Positions 37,580-45,890 of a DNA stretch of 50,565 nucleotides are shown piece after piece; within the stretch, counting starts at the first letter, position 1; each line of letters starts with the position of its first letter. The translations under genes were made by a program, and so were the position numbers. The stretch is from a bacterium BMS3Bbin14 (lineage in GTDB: Bacteria; Desulfobacterota; Desulfobulbia; Desulfobulbales; Desulfobulbaceae), in assembly GCA_002897615.1 (NCBI GenBank), contig BDTX01000016.1, positions 1-50,565 on the forward strand, given 5' to 3'. The notes under the pieces were generated by a model, which searched no databases, was not told where the DNA came from, and worked only from the letters and a program-made list of their open reading frames with translations.

Positions 37580-38266
37580 TTAACCTTTTCCGAAAAGGCC
37601 CATTTTCTCAAGGAGCGGGCTAAACAGCTCTTCGAAGCTCGGGATGGCTTTACGGAGTACCACGTCGAGGTGCTTGATGTCTCTTTCGTTGACAACCAGG
37701 TTGGCGCTCGATGTCAGGGCCTGAAGGTCATAGAGGGTGTGGAATTCCGGACCGATGAGGATATAAAAGATGTAACGGCGTCTCTGCATGGCCATTTCCC
37801 GCATATAGGCATGAAAAGAGGAGTCCTCCAGGCTCTCGCCTTCAAAACGGCTGTGCAGGGTGACGCAGGCAAAGTTGACAAACCGCATCCGGTCCCTGGC
37901 CTCCTGGACCGTCTCGGCGATGAAGACCTGGTAGCCGACCTGCTCCACGGCTTCACGAACAGCGGCTCTCTCGCTGTTTTCAGGATAGAGGAGAAGCGCC
38001 ATCGGCACATCTTCTATCTTTTCTTCATCCTGAAAGCGCTCTTTTCTGAGCCATTCAATATCGGGCGGCGCCGGAGGCAGGACGGCCGTGGAGCCGTTTA
38101 TCTCCGAGGTGCCGTTGGCAGCAATCCTGATGGGCCGCTTGCAGCTCGGGCATTTGATGGTTAGTCGTTTGCCCGGCGCAAGCTCGTCCAGGGTCTGTTG
38201 CAGTCTGGCCTGCTGTGCCTTATTGAGCTTCAGTTTTTTTTGGCAATGGGGACAGGTGGTAATCAT
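37580..38266 (-). CDS. Zinc-ribbon protein with receiver-like domain
   Basis: The 228 residues begin with an MJ0042-type zinc ribbon: CPHCQ near residue 5 and CPSCK near residue 41. After a Pro-rich linker, residues about 85-215 resemble a response-regulator fold (MALLLYPENSERAAVREAVEQVGYQVFIAETVQEARDRM..., YIFYILIGPEFHTL, SANLVVNERDI), but the phospho-acceptor Asp is not evident. It is probably a pseudo-receiver. The start at 38266 has CGGAG 7 bp upstream. It lies 80 bp after a PilT-like ATPase, so a link to type IV pilus or polarity control is plausible but unproven. Confidence 0.8.
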   Translation of the reverse strand: MITTCPHCQKKLKLNKAQQARLQQTLDELAPGKRLTIKCPSCKRPIRIAANGTSEINGSTAVLPPAPPDIEWLRKERFQDEEKIEDVPMALLLYPENSERAAVREAVEQVGYQVFIAETVQEARDRMRFVNFACVTLHSRFEGESLEDSSFHAYMREMAMQRRRYIFYILIGPEFHTLYDLQALTSSANLVVNERDIKHLDVVLRKAIPSFEELFSPLLEKMGLFGKG

Positions 38267-38346
38267 GTTCAATCTCCGAAAGATAAACGGCCTGCCGTGA
38301 AGGTTTTCCCGGCTCATGCCGGCCGGACCGGTTACGGCCGTTACGG

Positions 38347-39519
38347 CTACCTGCCGTACGGGTTCTTCTCGTCTTCCTGCATGCTCAGCTCGCGGATATC
38401 CGTGGTGCTTTCGCCGCGGGCCGATTTAATGGTATCCAGGCCGCGTTTGATCTCGCTGCGGTGCGAGCTGTATATGAGCGCCGATTCTTCGGTAATCAGT
38501 CCCTGCTCAAAAAGCTCTACCAGGTGCTGGTCAAAGGTGCGCATACTATGGGTCGAGCCCGCCTTGATAATATCGTAAAAGGTCTTTTCTTCACTTTCGC
38601 CGTTAAGAATCAGGTCCGTGACCCGGAGGCTGGTGCAGAGGATTTCCATGGCGGCTATCCGGCCGCCGCCGACCTTGGGCACGAGTCGCTGGCTGACTAT
38701 CCAGCGGATGGTATCGGCCAGCCGGTTGCGGATCTGCGGCTGCTCGTCGTGCTCAAACATGCCGAGAATCCGGTTGATGGTCTGGCCGGCATCGATGGTA
38801 TGCAGGGAGGAAAAGACCGCATGGCCGGTTTCCGCCGCGGTGAGGGCGATTTCCAGGGTCTCCCGGTCGCGGATCTCTCCGACCAGGATGACCTTGGGCG
38901 CCTGGCGGAGCGAGGCCCGCAGGCCGTTGGCAAAGGTGTCGAAGTCGTCCCCCATCTCCCGCTGGTTAAAGGTGGCCTTTTTGTGCGAATGGACGTACTC
39001 GATCGGATCTTCCAGGGTGACGATATGGACGGCCCGTTCCTTGTTGATCTGGTTGAGAATCGCCGCCATGCTGGTCGTCTTGCCGGTTCCCGTGGCCCCG
39101 GTGAAGAGGATCAGCCCGTTCCGTTCGCCGGCGATCTTGCTAAAGGCCGCCGGCAGGTTGAAATCCGTGATGGACGGGATTTTCGTTTCGAGTTTTCGCA
39201 GAACCGTGGTAAAATGGCCCTTCTGGGAAAAGACGTTCACCCGGAAGCGGACCGTGTCGTTCGGAGAATAGGAGAGGTCGCAGGAGCCCTTGTGCAACAG
39301 GTCGTCGAGCAGCCTCCGGTTGGCGCCGATCAGGTTAAGGGCGAACACCTCGGTTTGAAAGGGGGTCAGCTCCCGGATCGGCGGTTGTACCGCCACCGGC
39401 ACCAGCACCCCGTCGCTTTCCACCTGCAGGGGCTTGCCGACGGTGATGTTCAGGTCCGACACCCGCTCGTGTTTCTCCAGCATGGCCGAGATCCAGTAAT
39501 TGATTTCCAGTTGTTTCAT
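38347..39519 (-). CDS. PilT/PilU-family type IV pilus retraction ATPase
   Basis: This 390-residue hexameric ATPase drives pilus disassembly at the inner membrane. Walker A GATGTGKTTS lies near residue 140, LEDPIEYVH (Asp box) near residue 167, Walker B ILVGEIRDRETL near residue 210, and the His box VFSSLHTIDAGQTINR near residue 233. The C-terminal extension past residue 345 is longer than in most PilT and is more like PilU. No pilin or PilB/C gene is near. Combined with MglA at the other end, twitching-type motility is possible. Confidence 0.92.
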   Translation of the reverse strand: MKQLEINYWISAMLEKHERVSDLNITVGKPLQVESDGVLVPVAVQPPIRELTPFQTEVFALNLIGANRRLLDDLLHKGSCDLSYSPNDTVRFRVNVFSQKGHFTTVLRKLETKIPSITDFNLPAAFSKIAGERNGLILFTGATGTGKTTSMAAILNQINKERAVHIVTLEDPIEYVHSHKKATFNQREMGDDFDTFANGLRASLRQAPKVILVGEIRDRETLEIALTAAETGHAVFSSLHTIDAGQTINRILGMFEHDEQPQIRNRLADTIRWIVSQRLVPKVGGGRIAAMEILCTSLRVTDLILNGESEEKTFYDIIKAGSTHSMRTFDQHLVELFEQGLITEESALIYSSHRSEIKRGLDTIKSARGESTTDIRELSMQEDEKNPYGR

Positions 39520-39673
39520 AATGGATACCGTATTGCAATTGACAGGGACAACTCATATTGTACTATCGCTGACTGGTCGTGAAAGACAAGAAAAAAATGA
39601 TTTTACACTCCCTTGCAGCGAAGCTGCTCATGGAGCGGGGCGGCAAACAATCCCGCAGCACCGCCCGATCCGG

Positions 39674-39702
39674 ACCGTTCTCGAACGCTCACGGATTCAG
39701 AC
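39674..39702. mobile_element. Dispersed TIR element relic H (right end only)
   Basis: CCGTTCTCGAACGCTCACGG followed by ATTCAGAC is the right terminus of the family; the rest is absent. It sits 115 bp upstream of ilvD in the divergent pilT-ilvD region. Confidence 0.8.
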
Positions 39703-39816
39703 ATAAATATTAACAAGTTAGTAAAAATTGTAAAGTTAAACCGGAGCGTCGAAGGCGGCGGACGAACGTTTTCTTGCTTACGGAAGAAGATTTTTCAGGT
39801 TCTTGAGGAGGACGAG

Positions 39817-41652
39817 ATGACAGTGACCTTGCGGAGCAGCATAACGACCCAGGGAAGAAGAATGGCCGGCGCCCGAGCCCTGTGGCGGGCCAACGGCATG
39901 AAAGAGGAGCAGATCGGCCGGCCGATCATTGCCGTGGTCAACTCGTTTTCCCAGATGGTGCCCGGTCACGTGCACCTGCACGAAATCGGCCAGCAGGTGA
40001 AAAAGCTCATTGACGAGCAGGGCTGTTTTGCCGCCGAGTTCAATACCATCGCCATTGACGACGGCATTGCCATGGGCCATGACGGCATGCTCTATGCGCT
40101 GCCCTCGCGGGAGCTGATTGCCGACTCCGTGGAGTATATGTGCAACGCCCACAAGGTGGATGCCATGGTCTGTATCTCCAACTGCGACAAGATTACGCCC
40201 GGCATGCTGATGGCGGCCATGCGTCTCAACATCCCGGCCGTCTTTGTCTCCGGCGGCCCCATGGAGGCGGGGGTGATCGGCGACAAACGCTACGACCTGG
40301 TGGATGCCATGGTGCTGGCCGGTGACGCCTCGGTCAGCGATGCGGAAATCGCCGAAATCGAGCGGGCCGCCTGCCCCACCTGCGGCTCGTGTTCCGGCAT
40401 GTTTACGGCCAACTCCATGAACTGCCTCAACGAGGCCCTGGGCATGGCCCTGCCCGGCAACGGCACCGTGGTCGCCACCCATGTCGCCCGCAAGGCCCTC
40501 TTCGAGACCGCGGCCCGCCGCATTGTCGAGATGTGCGAGGCTTGGTACGGTCATGGGGACGATACCGTCCTGCCCCGTTCCATTGCTACCAAGGCCGCAT
40601 TTGACAATGCCATGTCCCTGGATATTGCCATGGGCGGTTCCACCAATACGGTGCTCCATCTGCTGGCCATCGCCAACGAGGCCGGGGTCGACTTTACCAT
40701 GGCGGATATCGACCGTTTGTCCCGCGAAACCCCCAACCTCTGCAAGGTAGCTCCCAGTTCGCACTACCATGTGGAAGATGTGAACCGGGCCGGCGGTATT
40801 ATCGGTATTCTCGGCGAACTGGACCGGGCCGGGTTGATCGACACCGGGGTCCGGCGGGTGGACGGCCTGAGTCTCGGCCAGGCCCTGGACCGTTACGACA
40901 TCAAACGGAGCGGGGTGAGCCAAGAAGCTCTCGCGCTGTACAGGAGCGCGCCGGCCGGCACGGGCCGCCGCAACCTGATCATGGGCTCCCAGGACACCAT
41001 GTACGACGAGCTGGACCTGGACCGGGAATCCGGCTGTATCCGGGACCTGGAACACTGTTACAGCAAAGACGGCGGCCTGGCGATTCTGTACGGCAATATT
41101 GCCGCCAACGGCTCCATCGTCAAGACCGCCGGTGTCGATCCTGCCCTCTTCAGCTTCACCGGCCGGGCCAGGGTTTATCATTCCCAGGAGGCGTCCTGCG
41201 AGGGTATCCTCAACGGCGAGATCAAGGCCGGCGACGTGGTCTTCATTCTCTACGAAGGTCCCCGGGGCGGGCCGGGCATGCAGGAGATGCTCTATCCCAC
41301 CTCCTACCTGAAGTCGATCCATCTCGGCAAGGACTGCGCCCTGGTCACGGACGGCCGTTTTTCCGGCGGCACCTCGGGCCTGTCCATCGGCCATGTTTCC
41401 CCGGAGGCGGCCGGCGGCGGCGCCATCGCCCTGGTGCGAAACGGCGACCTCGTTGATATCGATATCCCGGCCCGGTCCATCAACCTGCGGGTCAGCGACC
41501 AGGAGCTGGCAAGCCGCCGGCAGGCGGAAGAGGCGAAAGGGGCGGCCGGCTTTACGCCGGACCGCGAACGCGCCATTTCTCCCGCCCTCAGGGCTTACGC
41601 CTACTTTGCCGCGTCGGCGGACAAGGGCGCGGTCCGGGTGGTGCCGGAGTAA
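39817..41652 (+). CDS. ilvD: Dihydroxy-acid dehydratase
   Basis: IlvD dehydrates dihydroxy-isovalerate and -methylvalerate in branched-chain amino-acid synthesis, using an Fe-S cluster and Mg2+. The 611 residues show [30 protein letters not shown] (cluster Cys near residue 123), [18 protein letters not shown] (residues about 187-204), GGSTNTVLH and [22 protein letters not shown] 39817 has GAGGAGGA upstream and gives family length; the frame is open to 39613 with unrelated sequence. Probably co-transcribed with the next gene, 18 bp downstream. Confidence 0.98.
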   Translation: MTVTLRSSITTQGRRMAGARALWRANGMKEEQIGRPIIAVVNSFSQMVPGHVHLHEIGQQVKKLIDEQGCFAAEFNTIAIDDGIAMGHDGMLYALPSRELIADSVEYMCNAHKVDAMVCISNCDKITPGMLMAAMRLNIPAVFVSGGPMEAGVIGDKRYDLVDAMVLAGDASVSDAEIAEIERAACPTCGSCSGMFTANSMNCLNEALGMALPGNGTVVATHVARKALFETAARRIVEMCEAWYGHGDDTVLPRSIATKAAFDNAMSLDIAMGGSTNTVLHLLAIANEAGVDFTMADIDRLSRETPNLCKVAPSSHYHVEDVNRAGGIIGILGELDRAGLIDTGVRRVDGLSLGQALDRYDIKRSGVSQEALALYRSAPAGTGRRNLIMGSQDTMYDELDLDRESGCIRDLEHCYSKDGGLAILYGNIAANGSIVKTAGVDPALFSFTGRARVYHSQEASCEGILNGEIKAGDVVFILYEGPRGGPGMQEMLYPTSYLKSIHLGKDCALVTDGRFSGGTSGLSIGHVSPEAAGGGAIALVRNGDLVDIDIPARSINLRVSDQELASRRQAEEAKGAAGFTPDRERAISPALRAYAYFAASADKGAVRVVPE

Positions 41653-41670
41653 GGGGGAGCGGAGCCGGCC

Positions 41671-42759
41671 ATGCCTGATTTCTCCCTGCTGGAGACGATT
41701 CAGCGCAATTGCGCTATCTCGGATGCCCGGGACAGCGGTGTCTTTTCTCTATGCTCCCTGATTCTCAAGCTCCGTAATCTCTATAAATGGGAAGAGCATG
41801 TCGAGCCTTGGGAAGAGCCGGAGCCGGCCGTGGTCCTGGACTGGATCTCCGAGCGGGAGGAATTCTGGGAATCCATCAAGGACGAGCAGTATCACCCCCT
41901 GCCCATCGACGGCCGCCTCGTTGACCCCTTTGACGTGGAGACGGTGAACGCCCACCTGGCGGACCGTAATTTTATGTACGGCGCCGGCTACGGCCGGTCC
42001 CTGAAGTCGGTTTTTTTCCTGGCCGAGGTCCTGGTGCGAAAGTCTGTGGATCAAAAACCGGTGGTTGTCCTGGGCCGGGAAAAAGCCCGGGAACTCTCCG
42101 GCCTCCCCGCCATGGTGCAGGATGGGACCATTATAATCCGCCGGGAGCAGGTTCGTTTTTTTCTCTGCGACCAGATCAACGAACTCCTGCCCGCCGCTAA
42201 AAAATCGTTGCAGCATGCCCTCGGCCTCTACGGCCTTCTCGGCAACGACGGCCTCCTGGACCGGCAGTCGCTCATAGAGAAGCTGGATCATATGGTCGAC
42301 GAGGAGATACCCACCTTTATTTATCATGAGTTGGGCGAGCTGCAGGAGCAGCCGCTCGCCAGCGCCACCCTGAAACAGATCATCGCCACTTTTCCCGGCT
42401 CGCTAATAGAGTTCCTGACCAGGGCCATCAAGGATGTGCTGGCCGATACCCATGCCCGGGGCCTGCTCGGCCATATTGTCGCCGAAAAGAATGAGGCGTC
42501 CCTGGCCCTGTATATTTCGTTTCTCGGCGGTTTGCGAAAACTCCTTTGCCCGGAGATCGGCGAGGCCTTTTTCAGTTTTCTGGAGACGGGCGACTGGATG
42601 CTTATTGAACAGGCCCGAACAACCTGCCGCCGGGTGACCGGGAGGCGGGCGGAAACCCTGACCGCCCTCTGTGCAGAGCTTGCGAGCGAGTCGCCCCAAA
42701 AGGTGCGAAAAAACGTGGAGCGGGAACTCCTTGCACCCCTGGGTCTTGGCCCGCCGTGA
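41671..42759 (+). CDS. Conserved protein, Sfum_1244-like
   Basis: The 362 residues resemble a deltaproteobacterial family known in databases as Sfum_1244. Visible features are a charged N-terminus with WEEHVEPWEEPEPAVVLDWI, a central mixed region (FMYGAGYGRSLKSVFFLAEVLV), and a long helical C-terminal half. There is no signal peptide, membrane helix or known catalytic motif. It starts 18 bp after ilvD with GGGGGAGCGG upstream, so the two are likely co-transcribed. Function unknown. Confidence 0.85.
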   Translation: MPDFSLLETIQRNCAISDARDSGVFSLCSLILKLRNLYKWEEHVEPWEEPEPAVVLDWISEREEFWESIKDEQYHPLPIDGRLVDPFDVETVNAHLADRNFMYGAGYGRSLKSVFFLAEVLVRKSVDQKPVVVLGREKARELSGLPAMVQDGTIIIRREQVRFFLCDQINELLPAAKKSLQHALGLYGLLGNDGLLDRQSLIEKLDHMVDEEIPTFIYHELGELQEQPLASATLKQIIATFPGSLIEFLTRAIKDVLADTHARGLLGHIVAEKNEASLALYISFLGGLRKLLCPEIGEAFFSFLETGDWMLIEQARTTCRRVTGRRAETLTALCAELASESPQKVRKNVERELLAPLGLGPP

Positions 42760-42812
42760 GCTGACGAGTTTCAGGAGGACCGCCGCCGGCGACAATCCCT
42801 GGGCAGCCGAAG

Positions 42813-43204
42813 TTACTCACCAACCTCTTTTCGCACCTGAAGAACTACACTCTCCGCCAGAGAGAGACATTGCCGGCAAAGAGAGGCATCCGGCTCAAAG
42901 TCAGGCAGTACTCCGCCAAGGGGATATTTTGAAGGCAGATAAATTGAGTCAAGAAGGTCGCAATCCTCTTCAGTCAACCTGATAGAAATCTGATGTCTGG
43001 CCAGGAGACGGACCAGTTCGGCAATGGAATGCGTTTTTCGTTGAGAGTGGGCCTTTTCAAGTAAGAGAGCTTTCAGTGATTTCTCAACACTCTGTTGTAT
43101 ATTCTGCAGGCAGGGGTTATGTGCAGCCCCTGGTCCTGTAGAATCGCAGCAGCCGCCAGATTCTCTCTGGCATAGGCAAGCCAGGATCTGGTGTCATCTT
43201 TCAT
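42813..43204 (-). pseudogene. HEPN-domain toxin gene, frameshifted
   Basis: Translation from ATG 43204 gives MKDDTRSWLAYARENLAAAA and reaches a stop after about 46 codons. Shifting frame at about 43121 restores a full HEPN domain: LQNIQQSVEKSLKALLLEKA, the QRKTHS motif with conserved His, then DSIYLPSKYP to a stop at 42813. The shift fits a 2-bp CA duplication in CTGCACATAACC. The start overlaps the nucleotidyltransferase stop by 11 bp, the normal layout of MNT/HEPN modules. The toxin is probably inactive unless this is a sequencing error. Confidence 0.82.
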
Positions 43205-43502
43205 AGATGACCTCTCCCCGTGCAATGGCATCCATCATAATGCTGTCTCGTGCACCAGGCTTAAGCGGCAGGATATCAAGGGCTATTTTGTTGGCTATTG
43301 CCCGTGTTATTTTTCGGTACTTCATCGCCAGGGGCAAATAGGGTTGATCACTGTTCTGAAATACGGCCACATCAATATCGTTCGGATCTTCCGCCGAGAC
43401 AAAAGAGCCGAATACAACGACTTTGACCACCTCGGGAGCATCAGACAGGCTTTCGGCTAATTCCTTTTTTATAGTTTCTTTTTCCGCATGACTTAATTGC
43501 AT
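43194..43502 (-). CDS. MNT-type nucleotidyltransferase (antitoxin of HEPN/MNT pair)
   Basis: The 102 residues show the minimal nucleotidyltransferase motif VVVFGSFVSAEDPNDIDVAVF with GSF...DIDV catalytic residues near residues 32-45. Related antitoxins AMPylate or bind HEPN RNase toxins. ATG 43502 has GGAGG 8 bp upstream. It overlaps the broken HEPN gene. A short C-terminal remnant of a second copy lies at 43766-43795. Confidence 0.88.
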   Translation of the reverse strand: MQLSHAEKETIKKELAESLSDAPEVVKVVVFGSFVSAEDPNDIDVAVFQNSDQPYLPLAMKYRKITRAIANKIALDILPLKPGARDSIMMDAIARGEVIYER

Positions 43503-43621
43503 AGTCTTGCCTCCTCTGGATGCTCTTGACAACAAACAACCATCACCTGACCTGGACCAACCGGAACCAAAAAGGTGTCAAAACATTTAGGCATAATTAC
43601 ATTTCATCCAAGAGCAACAGC

Positions 43622-43767
43622 TACTGAATCCGTGAGCGTTCGAGAACGGTGCCGGTGCAAGGCGGCAACGATGTTGATTATCCTGGCGTGATATCAACTT
43701 TGTTGCCAACGCAGAAGATGCGCCGTTATCGGGCGGACCACGGTCCGGCGCGGTGAAGACCTGGCAA
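43622..43767. mobile_element. Dispersed TIR element copy I (right end missing)
   Basis: It starts TACTGAATCCGTGAGCG and follows the full-length copies through GGCGGCAACGATGTTGAT, GATATCAACTTTGTTG and CGCCGTTATCGGGCGG. It is truncated at about 43767 against the nucleotidyltransferase remnant. Confidence 0.85.
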
Positions 43768-43795
43768 TGGCTTCCACCATGATGCTGTCTCTTTT
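43766..43795 (-). pseudogene. Remnant of a second MNT nucleotidyltransferase
   Basis: Leftward translation gives RDSIMVEAIA, matching RDSIMMDAIA of the intact MNT gene near its C-terminus. Nothing else survives; element copy I cuts it. Confidence 0.6.
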
Positions 43796-43866
43796 AAATA
43801 CACTATACAGGATCAATCCTCATTATGATAGACGATCCTGTATGGAACCTGCCGTCAATCATCGAA

Positions 43867-43972
43867 TTATCTCGTATTAGCATCGCAGATGCTCTCCATA
43901 TCTGATGCTGCTTTCGCAGCATAATTATTCTTCATGTAGCCAATGGCAAGGTATCCCTTATAACAACATATC
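43867..43972 (-). pseudogene. Possible helicase C-terminal remnant 1
   Basis: Leftward translation YKGYLAIGYMKNNYA ... to a stop at 43867 matches the KGY.AIGY tail of DEAD/DEAH-box helicases also seen at 44979-45110. Only the tail is present. Confidence 0.45.
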
Positions 43973-44104
43973 TGTAAATTATTGTTATTAAGAGTGCTTG
44001 ATCTTAGCCTTGGTGCATGGACAAGAATATTGGCAAGGAAAAAGACAAAGAATTGGCCCTGTTTTTAAAAAGCCGGCATAGGTTCAGTTGCAAACTTAAT
44101 ATGG

Positions 44105-44151
44105 GGCGTCCCCAGCCGGATTTGAACCGGTGTTGTCGGCGTGAAAGGCCG
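44105..44151 (-). repeat. Duplicate of tRNA-Glu 3' half (attachment-site-like)
   Basis: These 47 bp match 45410-45456, the 3' half of the intact tRNA-Glu, with one visible mismatch. The similarity stops abruptly at the anticodon arm. This is the classic footprint of integration at a tRNA 3' end. The 17-bp AAACTTAATATGGGGCG overlapping it (44093-44109) also recurs at 45265-45281. Confidence 0.85.
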
Positions 44152-44328
44152 ATTTGATGCGTATTTCACCTGATTTTATTGACTTCTTTGCACGTAAAAA
44201 ATCGTTTGTGACTATCAAAAGCCGTCTAAAAAGCCGTCTGACACATGCTCATTTTATGGGGATTGACAACTTATCGGCCATGGCATATGTTTATATATAT
44301 GCCGGATGATTTTTTTAAGGAGACAATT

Positions 44329-44565
44329 ATGGAAAGAGAACGACATGTCCGCTTGTTTCGTAACGGACGTAATCAGGCGCTACGAATTCCAAGAGAGTTT
44401 GAACTGGAAGCTGATGAAGCCATTATTCACAAGGACGGCAGTAAGTTGATTATTGAACCGGTGCCTAAAAAAAGTCTGCTTGAACTGTTGGCCACCTGGA
44501 AACCATTGGCTGAAGATTTTCCTGCAATAGAAGATGCTCCTGTTGTACCGGAGGAAATCTTCTGA
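44329..44565 (+). CDS. vapB: VapB-like (AbrB-fold) antitoxin
   Basis: The 78 residues open with a swapped-hairpin AbrB DNA-binding domain (HVRLFRNGRNQALRIPREFEL, DEAIIHKDGSKLIIEPV), followed by a C-terminal arm that would wrap the toxin. ATG 44329 has AAGGAG 6 bp upstream. Its stop is 1 bp from the vapC start. These antitoxins normally autorepress their operon together with VapC. Confidence 0.92.
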   Translation: MERERHVRLFRNGRNQALRIPREFELEADEAIIHKDGSKLIIEPVPKKSLLELLATWKPLAEDFPAIEDAPVVPEEIF

Positions 44566-44566
44566 T

Positions 44567-44974
44567 ATGGGATTACGATATCTGCTGGATACTAATATAT
44601 TATCTGACCTTGTAAAACAGCCGGCAGGAGCTGCTGCCAGGAAAATTGCGTCTCTTGACGATGAAAAAACATGCTGCACAAGTCTGGTTGTTGCGTGTGA
44701 GCTGCGATACGGAGCCCATAAAAAAGGTTCTGCCACACTCTCCCAAAAAGTGAATCAACTTCTTGCAACCATCGCAGTCCTCCCCCTGAATGATGACATG
44801 GCTGTGCATTACGCAGAAATTCGGGTCGAACTGGAAAGGATGGGCCAACCAATCGGAAGTAATGATCTTCTTATTGCCGCTCATGCCCGGTCACAGGGAT
44901 TAACGGTTGTCACCGCAAACGTTAAAGAATTTTTGCGAGTACCGGAATTAACAGTGGAAAATTGGCTTGAGTAA
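44567..44974 (+). CDS. vapC: VapC-like PIN-domain RNase toxin
   Basis: The 135 residues carry the PIN acidic set: Asp in YLLDTNILSD near residue 8, Glu in VACELRYGA near residue 44, and Asp in IGSNDLLIAAHA near residue 100, with the end VTANVKEFLRVPEL. Family members cleave initiator tRNA or rRNA. ATG 44567 with GGAGG 12 bp upstream is preferred; the frame is open from 44534. Located on a short tRNA-flanked island, so probably mobile or retained by addiction. Confidence 0.93.
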   Translation: MGLRYLLDTNILSDLVKQPAGAAARKIASLDDEKTCCTSLVVACELRYGAHKKGSATLSQKVNQLLATIAVLPLNDDMAVHYAEIRVELERMGQPIGSNDLLIAAHARSQGLTVVTANVKEFLRVPELTVENWLE

Positions 44975-44978
44975 TTTT

Positions 44979-45110
44979 TCAGACGTGTTCGGTTTCGTCC
45001 TCCTTCAGTGAATAACCGATAGCCAAATATCCCTTGCGGCGTTTTTCCCACATTCTCATCAGCAGTGGAACCAGGCTGTCTACATAATCATACACCCTCA
45101 CTTCTTTTTT
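44979..45110 (-). pseudogene. Helicase C-terminal remnant 2
   Basis: Leftward translation gives TKKEVRVYDYVDSLVPLLMR, then MWEKRRKGYLAIGY, ending at a stop at 44979. This is the conserved tail of DEAD/DEAH-box (COG1061-type) helicases. The upstream part is replaced at 45111 by the 45111-45264 palindrome region, so the gene is truncated. Confidence 0.7.
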
Positions 45111-45264
45111 GGTAACCGTTCACCAGAGGCAATAAACTACCCTCAACTCGTAACTGTAACCGTTCAGATGTGCCCCAGATTTGTTCGTTTCGCCCTCCGA
45201 GGTGTACTCCCTGTACCTGAGGAGGGCGAAACGGACAAAGATGGGGTGCAGGTGAACGGTTACC
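45111..45264. repeat. 108-bp palindromic element, copy 2 with extra outer arm
   Basis: The core at 45156-45263 is 108 bp, as in copy 1: GTAACCGTTCA at left, GTGAACGGTTAC at right, with inner arms TTCGTTTCGCCCTCC and GGAGGGCGAAACGGAC. An extra GGTAACCGTTCACC at 45111-45124 also pairs with the right end. A further lone end, GTAACCGTTCAGA, lies at 45708-45720. Confidence 0.85.
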
Positions 45265-45300
45265 AAACTTAATATGGGGCGGCACCAGCGAGGAACAGCA

Positions 45301-45352
45301 AATAAAAAAAGCCGTTATAAGACGATTTTTTTATTCGTCTCATAACGGCTTG
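45301..45352 (-). terminator. Terminator of tRNA-Lys/tRNA-Glu operon
   Basis: Leftward, AAGCCGTTATGAGACGA pairs with TCGTCTTATAACGGCTT around an A/T loop (one mismatch), directly followed by seven T. It lies about 55 bp after the tRNA-Glu 3' end. Confidence 0.88.
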
Positions 45353-45408
45353 ATAATAACAGTAACGCTTTTCGGCAGATAACCTGACGAAATCATTACT
45401 TATAAAAA

Positions 45409-45486
45409 TGGCGTCCCCAACCGGATTTGAACCGGTGTTGTCGGCGTGAAAGGCCGGTGTCCTGGACCTGACTAGACGATGGGGAC
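45409..45486 (-). tRNA. tRNA-Glu(TTC)
   Basis: The leftward sequence begins GTCCCCATCGTCTAG, has anticodon loop CTTTCAC (TTC) with stem CGGC/GCCG, T-arm GGTTCAAATCC, and ends GGGGACG plus encoded CCA. 78 nt. Its 3' half is duplicated at 44105-44151. Confidence 0.95.
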
Positions 45487-45504
45487 AAGAAGCGTTATTC
45501 GCTC

Positions 45505-45580
45505 TGGTGGGTCGTGCGCGACTCGAACGCGCGACTCTCTGCTTAAAAGGCAGATACTCTACCAACTGAGTTAACGACCC
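45505..45580 (-). tRNA. tRNA-Lys(TTT)
   Basis: The leftward sequence begins GGGTCGTTAACTCAG, has anticodon loop CTTTTAA (TTT) between CTGC and GCAG, T-arm CGTTCGAGTCG, and ends ACGACCC plus ACCA. 76 nt. It is 18 bp upstream of tRNA-Glu, a two-gene operon. Confidence 0.96.
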
Positions 45581-45890
45581 TTCTTTAAAAAGAAGTTTTA
45601 CTACACTTTTCTCTTCATTGTGTCAATGAAAAATATGCAAAACTCTTTCCGTTCCCCCCCATCCCTCCCCCGGGGAAGAGTCGACATCGTTGATTCTCGA
45701 CCGAACTGTAACCGTTCAGAGCTCTGGCGGCCACCTGTTCTGTCGAGCCTGTACCCCGTGGTTGAGCGGCGCAGATTCTAATTTCCTTGTTGCCGACGGC
45801 CATGTTTGCTATATGAAGAGAGTTGGCAAAAAAGTCGGCCGGGTCCGGCCGGCGTCATGCCGTATCATTGTTTCGGGTAAGAGGGTGGTT
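45581..45890. other. Intergenic region, 310 bp
   Basis: It holds the tRNA operon promoter area and a lone 108-bp-family end at 45708-45720. In-frame codons run upstream of the rdgC start from 45690, but without family similarity. No gene seen. Confidence 0.5.

Larger units (their letters stand above)
43503..44328. other. Gene-poor debris region, 826 bp
   Basis: It contains truncated dispersed element I (43622-43767), a remnant of a second nucleotidyltransferase (43766-43795), a helicase-tail remnant (43867-43972) and a tRNA-Glu 3' duplicate (44105-44151). No intact gene is seen. Confidence 0.75.

Noticed and set aside
39703..39816. Leader-peptide attenuator or riboswitch before ilvD
   Set aside because: No run of Leu/Ile/Val codons and no alternate terminator hairpin is visible.
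39778..41394. Long open frame antisense to ilvD (538 codons)
   Set aside because: A G+C-rich shadow of ilvD: compositionally biased, with no family similarity and no ribosome binding site. Similar shadows over mreB (8618-9589) and pilT (38461-39582) were dropped for the same reason.
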